41,985 nt of DNA from Acidimicrobiales bacterium (GTDB taxonomy: Bacteria; Actinomycetota; Acidimicrobiia; Acidimicrobiales; JAMCQF01). The DNA lies in assembly GCA_027366675.1 (NCBI GenBank), contig DAHXND010000034.1, forward strand, positions 1 to 41,985, read 5' to 3'. The notes beneath the pieces were generated by a model, which worked only from the letters and a program-made list of their open reading frames with translations, did no database searches and was not told where the DNA came from. Positions 35,401 through 41,985 of the stretch are shown here, one piece after another (position 1 is the stretch's first letter; each line of letters opens with the position of its first letter). Both the position numbers and the translations under genes were made by a program.

Positions 35401-36625
35401 CCTCGGTTCTAACGAGCAGTACGGCGGAACGCCGAACGCGAACCTTGGTGCCCTGGGAGGGCTTTTGAAGTTGGCTGGGCTCTCCTCGCGGGCCGGTAAC
35501 TCCATGCTATACGCGGTATATCCCGATGGTTCGCTTCATCCTGCCAGCCCTGGTACGCCCGATCCGCCAGGTTATCCGAACCCGGGAGCTTTCCTACCTG
35601 GATGGCCAGTCGCTATAGCCGACCTCACGCCTGGAGTGCTTCCCGACGTCGGAGATGGAATTGGCAGCAGTCCGGCTCTTGCTGGGGCTCTTGCTGCGCC
35701 ATTGGGTACCTCGCCAGGCTCTTCCAACGCGGCTGTATCATCTTCGACCTCGGGCACGGGATCATCGAGCTCGGTTGGCAATACCGGCACGGCCACCTCT
35801 TCCGGCAAGACGAGCCTCACGAGTCTCACGAGGAGGCCAACGCCTCGCGTTGGCAATTCGTCAAGCCCTCCTCTCGAGATAGGCGTCATTGCAACTGCGG
35901 GGCCGGCGTACCTACTCGACCCGAATGGTGTATCCGCTCTTGGTACGACATCAGGACTGCCAAATGTCATGGGCTTTGCCGCACCGGGCAGCGCGGCTGC
36001 AAAGGGTGCAAGCATCCAGGCAATGCTTTCCCTGAGCCTTCCTGCTCTGGGTGCACCATCCTTTGCGCATCTCGGAGGGGGGACGGGCGCTAGGCGGATA
36101 TCGGGCGGATTGGACATGATAGCCCCCGCCCTGAGTCTGGGTAGAGGACTGGACGAGGCATTGCCGGCGAACCAATCTCCCCATAGTTCCCAGTTGGATG
36201 CCTGGAATGCTGCTACCGGGCAAATGCTGCACGGCTTTCCGGCGACCGTTAACGACATGGAGTTCTTTGATCAAGCGATAGTTGCCAATCTGGTTCCAGG
36301 TCACACGGGGCCATATATTGTAGAGGGATCTAGCCTGTATGATCTGAGGGCGGTGAATGCTGAGGGTATGGCAGCGCCGGGCTATCCCAAGTTCACCGGT
36401 GGTTGGATGGTGAACAGTCCGACTTTTGGATCCTTCGGCAATCTTGGTTTCAAAGTCCTAGCAGCAGGCACCAGGGAAGGTTACCTTTTCGTGTGGAAGT
36501 CGCCGACCAGTAGCTGCGCAACCAGCGGTCCCTGGCCAATGTCGCACCATGATCTATATAACAGCAATAACCTGCAGACCACGGGCACTCCCGCTCCGCC
36601 TGCCAGTGACTGCAAGCCGAGCTGA
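32462..36625 (+). CDS. Large lipoprotein: subtilase-like (S8) domain with beta-propeller repeats
   Basis: About 1387 residues. MHPRWWLERGSLTAFLSIAVLGATLAAC is a lipoprotein signal with lipobox LAAC, so I prefer ATG 32462 to the track's 32372, although neither has a good ribosome site. The S8-like region (~105-585) keeps the Asp site (AVTDSGIEWCDP, ~166) and His site (DHGTG, ~317). At the nucleophile site (~473), GTSMAAPHVAG is replaced by EATGKASGIAG, putting Thr where Ser is expected. The second half (~750-1380) has repeated G(W/F)P units (LPGWPVA, LPHFPVK, APGFPVL, LHGFPAT, APGYPKF), as in FG-GAP/VCBS-like propellers, with a Ser/Thr/Gly linker near 1085-1125. It looks AT-richer than its neighbours. 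Surface-anchored; a degenerate protease or adhesin is plausible. Confidence 0.88.
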   Translation: MHPRWWLERGSLTAFLSIAVLGATLAACSTSPVSRSGFAKATLPEAIAAGYTPHRPSSCPIATPAQTADSPTAGQVGSLTGSFPWPPLPAGLKSPSIVAQFDHTPVQTPPVRPSNWDNSGGNWMLSSARTSDKHVNRNPQELCGVKGNSVDSAWQVTTGSPSTLIAVTDSGIEWCDPAIVGKLYINPAALPLPENATGQTKTQLEAKGIKFAGSNPYDLNNSGVINVFQYANDPRVAAVTRDYGGYFCSTHTHNHYGYVGISPMDLIRTFGVPTLPGGSPNPYYYGHSGPAGFIEAISGWNFVGNNNNPYDVVHYDHGTGEAQDSGGVANSLSHEVGGCPNCMILPVRVGDSFIVSGNTFAEGVLFAVDSGASIVQEALGAIDVTNTAHQAVNYAQAHGVPVIASAADEESQHHNEPSTLAHMIVVNSITRSPTSNGKPEFSPASYLYLNGCTNYGANIAVAVESQSCSSEATGKASGIAGLIESAASAAMVRHRISPYPGLRTVTGRPVALSANEVKQIVTMTASSVNFQTAAPPYGPANNYEVKAPFPTSRYHTQPGFNIYTGYGRIDAAQAVRWASKGWIPPQAEITGMPWFGLYGPAGTLTLRGLMGTTRACPGQPSPSQPCPWSYQVQVGIGAQPEPSSWYTVASGAGKGVRKGVLAHIPLGKVAKLFPASLQRNGFKGGPSNSNGSANPNKFTFTVRVVVEDHSKIPLVGMARRAEFLHSTSDLLYGKPIHFNSSIITSPTLAPIGPHGENALLVATADGYVHALLPNGKELPGWPVATGLDSGVHLQEAAYRSGAVSPPRAELLDVGGGLAVGDLANAAAPCLHGIHPNGRCLDIVATTWAGSVYAWNAQGKKLPHFPVKTDPSFSAPGVANPDNRVQRGIFSAAALADLQGNGELDITASGMDRHLYAWQPNGSPAPGFPVLVVDAAKVASVNPANNQVTFLASSNVMQGTKLMDTPAVGNLDGGSGPPDLVLGSNEQYGGTPNANLGALGGLLKLAGLSSRAGNSMLYAVYPDGSLHPASPGTPDPPGYPNPGAFLPGWPVAIADLTPGVLPDVGDGIGSSPALAGALAAPLGTSPGSSNAAVSSSTSGTGSSSSVGNTGTATSSGKTSLTSLTRRPTPRVGNSSSPPLEIGVIATAGPAYLLDPNGVSALGTTSGLPNVMGFAAPGSAAAKGASIQAMLSLSLPALGAPSFAHLGGGTGARRISGGLDMIAPALSLGRGLDEALPANQSPHSSQLDAWNAATGQMLHGFPATVNDMEFFDQAIVANLVPGHTGPYIVEGSSLYDLRAVNAEGMAAPGYPKFTGGWMVNSPTFGSFGNLGFKVLAAGTREGYLFVWKSPTSSCATSGPWPMSHHDLYNSNNLQTTGTPAPPASDCKPS

Positions 36626-36654
36626 GGCGCAGGTCGCAAAGGCGCCGAGCGAAG

Positions 36655-36821
36655 GCACAGTCCGCCGAGGCCCCATCGAGCGAGCAGGACGAGGTGGCAC
36701 CGGGAAGCCGCGACCAGTGATCACGGGGCGCTCTGAGTCCCTGGCCTAATTTGCAGATGTCGTTCAGATGTCGTTCAGACGTAGTTCCCGGCTCAGTCTG
36801 CGCTTCGGTGTCGAACGGCTT
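36655..36821. pseudogene. Segmental duplication, copy B (remnant gene ends)
   Basis: Direct copy of 31573-31716 just after the subtilase-like stop. On the plus strand it still reads SAEAPSSEQDEVAPGSRD-like, the end of the four-TM protein; on the minus strand it reads FDTEAQTEPGTTSE, the end of DoxX. Neither gene body is present. An 11-bp duplication (CAGATGTCGTT) has arisen inside. The remaining gap up to the MoxR gene has a small hairpin, CCAGCG-CTA-CGCTGG (36851-36865), and no other feature I can name. Confidence 0.85.
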
Positions 36822-36933
36822 TGTAGAGTGCAAAGTGGCGATGACCGTCCCCAGCGCTACGCTGGCCTAGGGTGGCGCTTACAGTGTTGGAAGGGTAGAG
36901 GTGCCAGGCGCTATAGCGACCGGAGGTCCGGAT

Positions 36934-37965
36934 ATGGGCGAGCCTACGCGCGAAGAGCTGGAGGCGCTGTCTGCCATCTTCGCTGCCATCGGGGCTGCCG
37001 TTGGATCGGTGGTGCTGGGCCAGCCTGGTGCCATACGTCTCGCTGTGACCTGCCTCGTGGCGGGCGGGCACCTGTTGCTCGAGGACGTTCCAGGTGTCGG
37101 GAAGACGACCCTCGCTCGTAGCCTCGCTCAGGCCACCGGGACGTTATGGCAGAGGATCCAGTGCACTCCGGACCTTCTGCCGAGCGACCTCACGGGGGTC
37201 CACGTGCCGGCAGGGCAGTGGGATGAGCTTGCCCTGGATGACACTCCAGGAGCGAGCCAGCGTGCCGGACTCGACCACCAGGCATTCTTTGGCGGTTTCG
37301 TGCTCAGGCCCGGCCCGATCTTCGCTCAGCTCGTGATGGCCGACGAGCTGAACCGGGCGTCGCCCCGCACGCAGGCAGCCCTGCTCGAGGCCATGGAGGA
37401 GAGGCAGGTGAGCTTGGATGGCACCACGTATCGCCTGCCAGAGCCCTTCTTCGTCATAGCCACCCAGAACCCAGGTGACTTCGAGGGCACCTACCCCCTC
37501 CCCGAGAGCCAGCTCGATCGGTTTCTGATGCGTGTGAGCCTGGGATACCCGCCGGCTCGTGAGGAGGCTGCTCTGCTCGGTCGCCAAGGGGTCACTACAG
37601 CACCCGTGGTTACTCAGGTAACGACCCCCGAGCGCCTGATCGAATGCGCTGAGGCGGCTTCCAGGGTCTACCTTGCCGAGCCACTTCGGGACTACCTGGT
37701 GTCGCTGGCACGAGCCACGAGGGACGACTCGCGTCTTCACCCAGGGGCATCTCCTAGGGCCCTGCTCGGCTTGGCTGCTGCTGCCAGGGTGTGGGCGGCG
37801 TCGGAAGGGCGATCGTACGTGCTCCCCGATGACGTGATCGAGCTGGCGCCGCATGTCCTGGCGCACCGGCTGGCCCTCGGGCTCGTCGCTGATCGACTGG
37901 AGGTCATGGAGCTACTGGGTGAGGTGCTGGAGAGGGTGCCGGTTCCTCTCTCCTCTGCCCGGTGA
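36934..37965 (+). CDS. MoxR-family AAA+ ATPase
   Basis: A 343-residue AAA+ chaperone. Walker A GVGKTT at ~55-60 (LLLEDVPGVGKTTLARSLA), a Walker B-type MADELNRASPRTQAALLEAMEERQVS, sensor 1 FVIATQNPGDFEGTYPLPESQLDRFLMRV, and a C-terminal lid with HPGASPRALLGLAAAARVWAA. I chose ATG 36934 since GGAGGT precedes it; GTG 36901 is the alternative. MoxR ATPases typically sit before DUF58 and transglutaminase genes, as here (21-base gap to the fusion gene), and are thought to assist maturation of a protein complex or VWA-type partner at the membrane. Confidence 0.94.
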   Translation: MGEPTREELEALSAIFAAIGAAVGSVVLGQPGAIRLAVTCLVAGGHLLLEDVPGVGKTTLARSLAQATGTLWQRIQCTPDLLPSDLTGVHVPAGQWDELALDDTPGASQRAGLDHQAFFGGFVLRPGPIFAQLVMADELNRASPRTQAALLEAMEERQVSLDGTTYRLPEPFFVIATQNPGDFEGTYPLPESQLDRFLMRVSLGYPPAREEAALLGRQGVTTAPVVTQVTTPERLIECAEAASRVYLAEPLRDYLVSLARATRDDSRLHPGASPRALLGLAAAARVWAASEGRSYVLPDDVIELAPHVLAHRLALGLVADRLEVMELLGEVLERVPVPLSSAR

Positions 37966-37986
37966 GCGCCGGCCACGGCTGGTGCC

Positions 37987-40900
37987 GTGAGTAGAGGGGC
38001 CGCCCTTTCGTCGCAGAGAGAGGCCAGCCGGGCCCGCCGCCGGATACGTTTTTCTCCGAGTCGCCGCGGGAAGGCGCTCGCAGGCTTCGGGGCTGCCGCC
38101 GCCCTGTCGGGCGTGGCCCTCGGTGCTCGGCCCTTTGCGCTTATCGGGCTGTGCTGCCTTGCCATTGTGGTCCTGGCTCTCGGGGCAGCGGCCGTGCAAG
38201 GCGTGCGCCAGCTCGTGACTGTGAGGATATCGCCGTCATTCGTACCGGCTGGCTCTCCGGCTGAGGCTCAGGTGTTCATCGGGAAGGGCCATGAGCGCTT
38301 GGTGGGAACGATGCCACTGGACACGACACAGAGGGGCATCTTCCGGGACGCGGGCGGTGTGCTCACCTTTACAGGACCCCTTGGCCTGGCGCGTTGGCAG
38401 CCTCGGCTATCTGAGTTGTCTGAGAGCACCCTGGTTGTCCACCCAGATCCTCGCCTGCCCGCCAGGCTCGGCAGGGGCACCGAGGAGGACTGGTTCACGA
38501 GCGGCCAGCTCAGGGGGTATCGGAGAGGCGACGAGCTGAGGCGCATCCACTGGAAGGCGACGGTGAGGCGCGGGGCAGCGATGGTGATGGAGACGCCCAG
38601 ACCGGCGCCAGCGACCACCACCATCCTGCTTGACCTGAGAGGCGATAGCTACACTTCTGCTCCACCCGGTTCCCTGGAGGAGGCGGTATCCCTGGCGGCT
38701 GGGTTGTCGATGCCACGGCCGGGGGAGCCTCCCAGGCGTCTCGTTACCACTACGGGTTCGGACTCCGGTCCTCTTGCTACGAAGCAACGCTGGAGGCCTG
38801 TACTGACCTCTCTGGCACAGGCGCGGCTCGCTCCTGGAGCGACGCCCGAGGCCATGGTCGAGCGGCATCCCGTGTTGCGGCGTTCTGGTCACGTAATTCT
38901 CGTGACCACCCAAGCCGGCCTGAAGTCGCGCCCGCGCAGGATATCCCGCTTGACGACAGTTCTGGCAGGAGCACCGAGTGTGCCGGCCCCGGTTCCCGGG
39001 ATGCCCGTCTCGAAGCCTTCGGATGGCTCCGCTGAGAATGCCGCCCTGCTGACTGAGCATGCTGTCGGTGGGACCGAGGGAGCTGCCCTCGACGCCGGTG
39101 AGCACATCGCTTCGAGCAGCAGGAACAGTGGGGGAAGCAGGAGCGGCAGGAGCAGGAGCAGGGCCAGCAGCAGGAGCACGGGCGCAACGGAGCCAGCAAC
39201 TCGCATGCAGGGACGGCGACTCTCTCCTACGGGGAGCAGGTGGCTATACGGTGGAGGTTCGCTGCTTGCCTCGGCCGGTGCCGTGGTTGCCCTGGGGGGG
39301 CTGTTCTCGGGGGCAGGTTGGATCGTTCCGCTTGCTGTTGCCGTTGTACTCGGACAGTGCTGTGCGATCCTGGGGAACAGCCATGGGATCTTTGGGCGCC
39401 GGGGTGGCTTGCTGGCTCTGGCATTGGGAGTGGTCGGGTCGCTTGCCCTGGCATCGCTGGTTGCCGCGTCCTGGCGTATCGGCTGGGGTGACTTCGGTGC
39501 ATTGTTCGGTGCAGGGCGAGCATTCCCGCAGGCGCTCCGCTTCGCTGCAGTCCCGGCTCCGACGGTTCCATCGTTGCTGGCAGCGGCGACATTGGCAGCG
39601 GGGATTATCTCGCTGGCGAGCGCCTGGCTGGCCAGGCGGGGAGCTGGGCTCTCCGCCGTGGCGCCTCCTGTCGTGGCCATAGCGTTCGCCTCGGCTGAAG
39701 CGGGGAACCACTTCAGCCTTCCATTCTCTACGCTTCTCGCCGCAACTGCAGTGGCGGGCGGCCTCATGTCGGCTCTGTCGCTACCAGGCTGCTCCGTCAT
39801 TGCGAAAACAGGATCGGCAGCTCTTTCGAAGGCAGGATCACCCAAGGCAGGATCATCAGCGGGTAAGGGTGGGTGCCACGCGAGCGCCACGGTGGTCCTC
39901 AGCTCGCGCAGGCTGGGCGCCTGGAGGACATTCGGATGTCTGGCCAGCTTCGCCCTCGCTGTCGGGATCGTACCGCTTGCCGGTGGTCCGTTCATTCACA
40001 TCCATGGAGCAGGCGCGGGCGGGGTCGTCCATGTCGACCCCGAGGTATCTCTGGTGCCGGATCTAACGAACGTATCCGGGCCCGCGCTGTTCACGGTGAA
40101 GAGCTCGGTGCCGGACTACTGGCGCCTCACCACGCTGGACGTGCTGGGCGGGAATGGCTTCGTTGGCAGCGTTCCGGCGGATCCAGTCCACCCCGCCTCG
40201 AAGGGAGGGAGGGACGTCGTGGAGACGTTCCATCTCCTGCACCTGGCGAGCCGGTGGCTGCCTGTGGGCGGTGTTCCCGTGGCAGGGGCTCTGCCGGAGG
40301 GAACGACCTGGGAGCCCTGGATGGCAACCCTTGCTGTTCCAGAGGGGGAGCAGGCAGGTCCGGGTGTCACGTATCAGGTAGTGGCACGAGTGGGGGCACC
40401 GAGCCTGGCATCGCTCTTTGCCGCGAAGGTTCCTTCCGACGCGTCCTCGCTTCTCACCTACGTACCGCCGGAGCCGGAGGCTGTTCGCATCCTGGCGGAC
40501 CGTATCACGGCTGGTCTGGTCGGTCCCTATGAGAAAGCCGTGGCGATCCAGGATTACCTGAGGACGCACGAGGTCTACGATCTGCATCCCCGTAAAGTGG
40601 CAGGTAGCCCACTGGTTGCGTTCCTGTTCGATACTCACGAAGGCTATTGCCAGCAGTTCGCGACTGCCTTCGCGATCCTGGCCCGTATGGTCGGGCTTCC
40701 GACAAGGCTGGCCGTAGGATTCACCACAGGGCAACCGGGACCGGGTGGGTCCTACGTAGTGGGAACCGAGGATGTTCATACCTGGCCGGAGGTCTACCTC
40801 TCACCACTCGGCTGGGTTCGCTTCGAGCCCACGCCCGGGAGGGGAGCACCAGGGGACGCGCGCTACACGGGCGTAGCGCCAACGCAAGTGGGGACGAAGG

Positions 40901-41358
40901 GTCCGGACTCGGTAGCTCCGATAAAGACAGCAACGGCCGCCCCCCTTCCGAAGGCGAGCCCCATCCCCGTTAGCTCTCCTGCCCGTCCAGCAAGGTCTAT
41001 GACGGGCAAGGCTCCTGCTGGCGAGGGACCGCGCCTCCCGGAGGGAGCTCTGGCACTGCTCATCCTTCTCCTGGCAGTTGCGGCCATCTGGCACAGGAGG
41101 ACCAGGTGCCGGCGATTCTTCGCATCCATGCGGATGCCAGATACCCCCGGGGAAGCCGTATCAGCGTGGCGCAAGGCCAGGAAAATGCTGGATCCGCTGG
41201 TCGGGCCGGTTCGGCTGTCGGCAACTCCTCGCGAGTACGCGCTTCTCGCTGGTTCCCGGTTGGATCCCGGGGAGGCCAAGCGCCTGTCGGAGCTGGCAGA
41301 GCGCGTCTGTGGCGCCTGCTACGGCCCGCCGCCGCGACATGGCAGGTGGGAGACTTAG
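37987..41358 (+). CDS. DUF58-transglutaminase (TgpA-like) fusion membrane protein
   Basis: 1123 residues joining two usually separate neighbours. Residues ~1-330: two N-terminal TMs, then a DUF58 domain with LRGYRRGDELRRIHWKATVRRG. Residues ~330-420: Ser/Arg/Gly-rich spacer (SGGSRSGRSRSRASSRS). Residues ~420-690: multi-TM block like the DUF3488 part of TgpA. Residues ~690-1000: extracytoplasmic transglutaminase-like domain with the Cys-His-Asp set GYCQQFATAFA, DVHTWPEVYL and WVRFEPTPG. A last TM (ALALLILLLAVAAIWH) follows, then a cytoplasmic DUF4129-like tail (TPREYALLAG). The start is GTG 37987 with a weak ribosome site. In other actinobacteria MoxR, DUF58 and TgpA are separate consecutive genes; here the last two share one frame. 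Confidence 0.9.
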   Translation: MSRGAALSSQREASRARRRIRFSPSRRGKALAGFGAAAALSGVALGARPFALIGLCCLAIVVLALGAAAVQGVRQLVTVRISPSFVPAGSPAEAQVFIGKGHERLVGTMPLDTTQRGIFRDAGGVLTFTGPLGLARWQPRLSELSESTLVVHPDPRLPARLGRGTEEDWFTSGQLRGYRRGDELRRIHWKATVRRGAAMVMETPRPAPATTTILLDLRGDSYTSAPPGSLEEAVSLAAGLSMPRPGEPPRRLVTTTGSDSGPLATKQRWRPVLTSLAQARLAPGATPEAMVERHPVLRRSGHVILVTTQAGLKSRPRRISRLTTVLAGAPSVPAPVPGMPVSKPSDGSAENAALLTEHAVGGTEGAALDAGEHIASSSRNSGGSRSGRSRSRASSRSTGATEPATRMQGRRLSPTGSRWLYGGGSLLASAGAVVALGGLFSGAGWIVPLAVAVVLGQCCAILGNSHGIFGRRGGLLALALGVVGSLALASLVAASWRIGWGDFGALFGAGRAFPQALRFAAVPAPTVPSLLAAATLAAGIISLASAWLARRGAGLSAVAPPVVAIAFASAEAGNHFSLPFSTLLAATAVAGGLMSALSLPGCSVIAKTGSAALSKAGSPKAGSSAGKGGCHASATVVLSSRRLGAWRTFGCLASFALAVGIVPLAGGPFIHIHGAGAGGVVHVDPEVSLVPDLTNVSGPALFTVKSSVPDYWRLTTLDVLGGNGFVGSVPADPVHPASKGGRDVVETFHLLHLASRWLPVGGVPVAGALPEGTTWEPWMATLAVPEGEQAGPGVTYQVVARVGAPSLASLFAAKVPSDASSLLTYVPPEPEAVRILADRITAGLVGPYEKAVAIQDYLRTHEVYDLHPRKVAGSPLVAFLFDTHEGYCQQFATAFAILARMVGLPTRLAVGFTTGQPGPGGSYVVGTEDVHTWPEVYLSPLGWVRFEPTPGRGAPGDARYTGVAPTQVGTKGPDSVAPIKTATAAPLPKASPIPVSSPARPARSMTGKAPAGEGPRLPEGALALLILLLAVAAIWHRRTRCRRFFASMRMPDTPGEAVSAWRKARKMLDPLVGPVRLSATPREYALLAGSRLDPGEAKRLSELAERVCGACYGPPPRHGRWET

Positions 41359-41673
41359 CAGGATCGGCGCAGGAGACGGCCAGGATCCCTCATGCCCAGG
41401 CATTCATCTCAACGGCTCATGATGAAGCGGGCGTCGGGTCGCTCGCTGGCCCAGGTAGCGAGCTCGTCGCCCTCCAAGCCGGATCGCTCGCGAGCCCATG
41501 CGAGCAGCCGGGGGCGCACAGCGGCGCATACTGATGCGGTCGTAACACCACCGTACCGTCAGGCCATGACGGCCTCCCGCCGAGGCGAGGTCGCCACGGG
41601 ACTCCATCCCGTGAGCGCCCTCGGCAGGAGCCGGGCCAGTCCTCGGACGGGTAGTGCGGCTCAGTCGTCGACT
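41359..41673. other. Gap with possible truncated ImmA-type N-terminus
   Basis: No complete gene is visible in these 315 bases. On the minus strand the frame ending at 41409 reads RPRLLAWARERSGLEGDELA then a short end, like the first helices of COG2856/ImmA-linked HTH proteins (INPxLLRWARExxGLSxEELA). It has no good start and stops after ~30 residues, so it is at most a remnant. The ORF 41404-41607 in another frame has no recognisable features. Confidence 0.3.
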
Positions 41674-41985
41674 TCAGCTCGCTTGATCCTCGGGTTGCGG
41701 CCTTCGCCGCAGGTACTGCTCTGGCATGGGGACGACCCGGACTCCAGCAGCCCCGGCCCGGAGGGTCATGCCCGTGTCGTCGGTGACAAGCACGACCGGC
41801 TGGCCTCCCAACCCCAGCTCGCGACAGGTATCGAGGATCTCTTGATCGGCGTCCACGGTCCGTCGTCGGGGTCCATCGTCCACGGGCACTTCGATCGTAA
41901 CTCCTGCCCGGAGCCGCGTCGGAGCGCCTGCCGTAGGCGCGAGTTGCGTGCGCAGTTGGCTCAGGAGACGGCGCGCACGATCAGC
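41674..41985 (-). CDS. PIN-like domain protein, C-terminal part (cut by window edge)
   Basis: The frame is open from the right edge to the TGA at 41674, giving the last 103 residues; the track shows only the part after an internal GTG. Features: ADRARRLLSQLRTQLA, then TVDADQEILDTCRELG and VVLVTDDTGMTLRAGAAGVRVVPMPEQYL. An acidic DADxEIL helix followed by a strand with VTDD and a final strand with G(V)xVxPMP is the pattern of the second half of PIN-like nuclease domains. The N-terminal catalytic Asp lies outside the window. It could be a toxin-type RNase or a housekeeping PIN protein; the missing half decides. Confidence 0.6.
   Translation of the reverse strand, partial: ADRARRLLSQLRTQLAPTAGAPTRLRAGVTIEVPVDDGPRRRTVDADQEILDTCRELGLGGQPVVLVTDDTGMTLRAGAAGVRVVPMPEQYLRRRPQPEDQAS

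Noticed and set aside
36450-36833. Minus-strand ORF of 127 residues containing FDTEAQTEPGTTSE
   Set aside because: Only the DoxX-like tail is meaningful and it belongs to the duplicated segment; the rest is antisense to the subtilase-like gene.
38889-39995. Minus-strand ORF of 368 residues
   Set aside because: Pro/Ala/Ser-rich antisense of the DUF58-transglutaminase fusion, which has conserved motifs on both sides of this region.

Overview
The window is a GC-rich stretch, densely coded on both strands, from what looks like an actinobacterium or a close high-GC relative. The signs are GTG/TTG starts, 4-base ATGA/GTGA overlaps, and gene types (HAD-GH65 fusion, PRTase-hydrolase fusion, tandem USPs, PNPOx-like flavoproteins, Hsp20) known together from the mycobacterial DosR dormancy regulon. 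AGG (Arg) and ATA (Ile) codons are common for such a GC-rich genome. I cannot place the genus. I saw no rRNA, tRNA, CRISPR array or insertion sequence.

Layout. 1-1288 (-): Tat-exported molybdopterin oxidoreductase, cut by the left edge. 1289-1659: repeat-rich intergenic with a DosR-like palindrome. 1660-3563 (+): DrrAB-type ABC exporter. 3591-5465 (-): LolD/MacB-type ATPase and FtsX-type permease. 5765-7213 (+): PRTase-alpha/beta hydrolase fusion. 7344-8114 (+): SDR. 8214-10545 (+): PiT phosphate transporter, DUF47/PhoU-like partner, single-domain USP. 20099 down to 10697 (-): five overlapping genes, PNPOx-like, GH65 phosphorylase, phosphoketolase, acetate kinase, P-type ATPase. 20338-24790 (+), divergent: beta-phosphoglucomutase-GH65 fusion and tandem USP. 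24842-26254 (-): Lpd-like flavoprotein. 26441-27157 (+): HTH-PNPOx fusion. 27201-27731 (-): ferritin-like protein. 27966-29641 (+): CYTH-CHAD protein. 29902-30354 (-): Hsp20. 30850-31635 (+): small membrane protein. 31664-32203 (-): DoxX. 32462-36625 (+): large subtilase-like, beta-propeller lipoprotein. 36934-41358 (+): MoxR ATPase and DUF58-transglutaminase fusion. 41674-41985 (-): end of a PIN-like protein cut by the right edge.

How it fits together. The same 16-mer, AGGGACTTTCGGCCCT, occurs in two intergenic regions, and a close relative, AGGGACCAATGGCCCT, lies between the divergent operons at 20.1-20.3 kb. All three resemble the DosR/DevR consensus TTSGGGACTWWAGTCCCSAA. My inference is that much of the window is a hypoxia/dormancy island. 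In it, stored or scavenged alpha-glucosides are split phosphorolytically (GH65) and beta-glucose-1-phosphate is isomerised (beta-PGM). The sugar phosphates pass through phosphoketolase to acetyl phosphate, acetate kinase makes ATP, and a P-type ATPase spends it on ion pumping, with USPs, Hsp20 and flavoproteins as protection. No DosR/DosS gene is present, so the regulator would be encoded elsewhere.

A second theme is repeat growth. Many genes carry short tandem repeats (15-21 bp or longer) in linkers or tails, always in frame, and several intergenic gaps carry similar direct repeats. A segment of about 145 bp is present twice, on either side of the doxX-subtilase pair.
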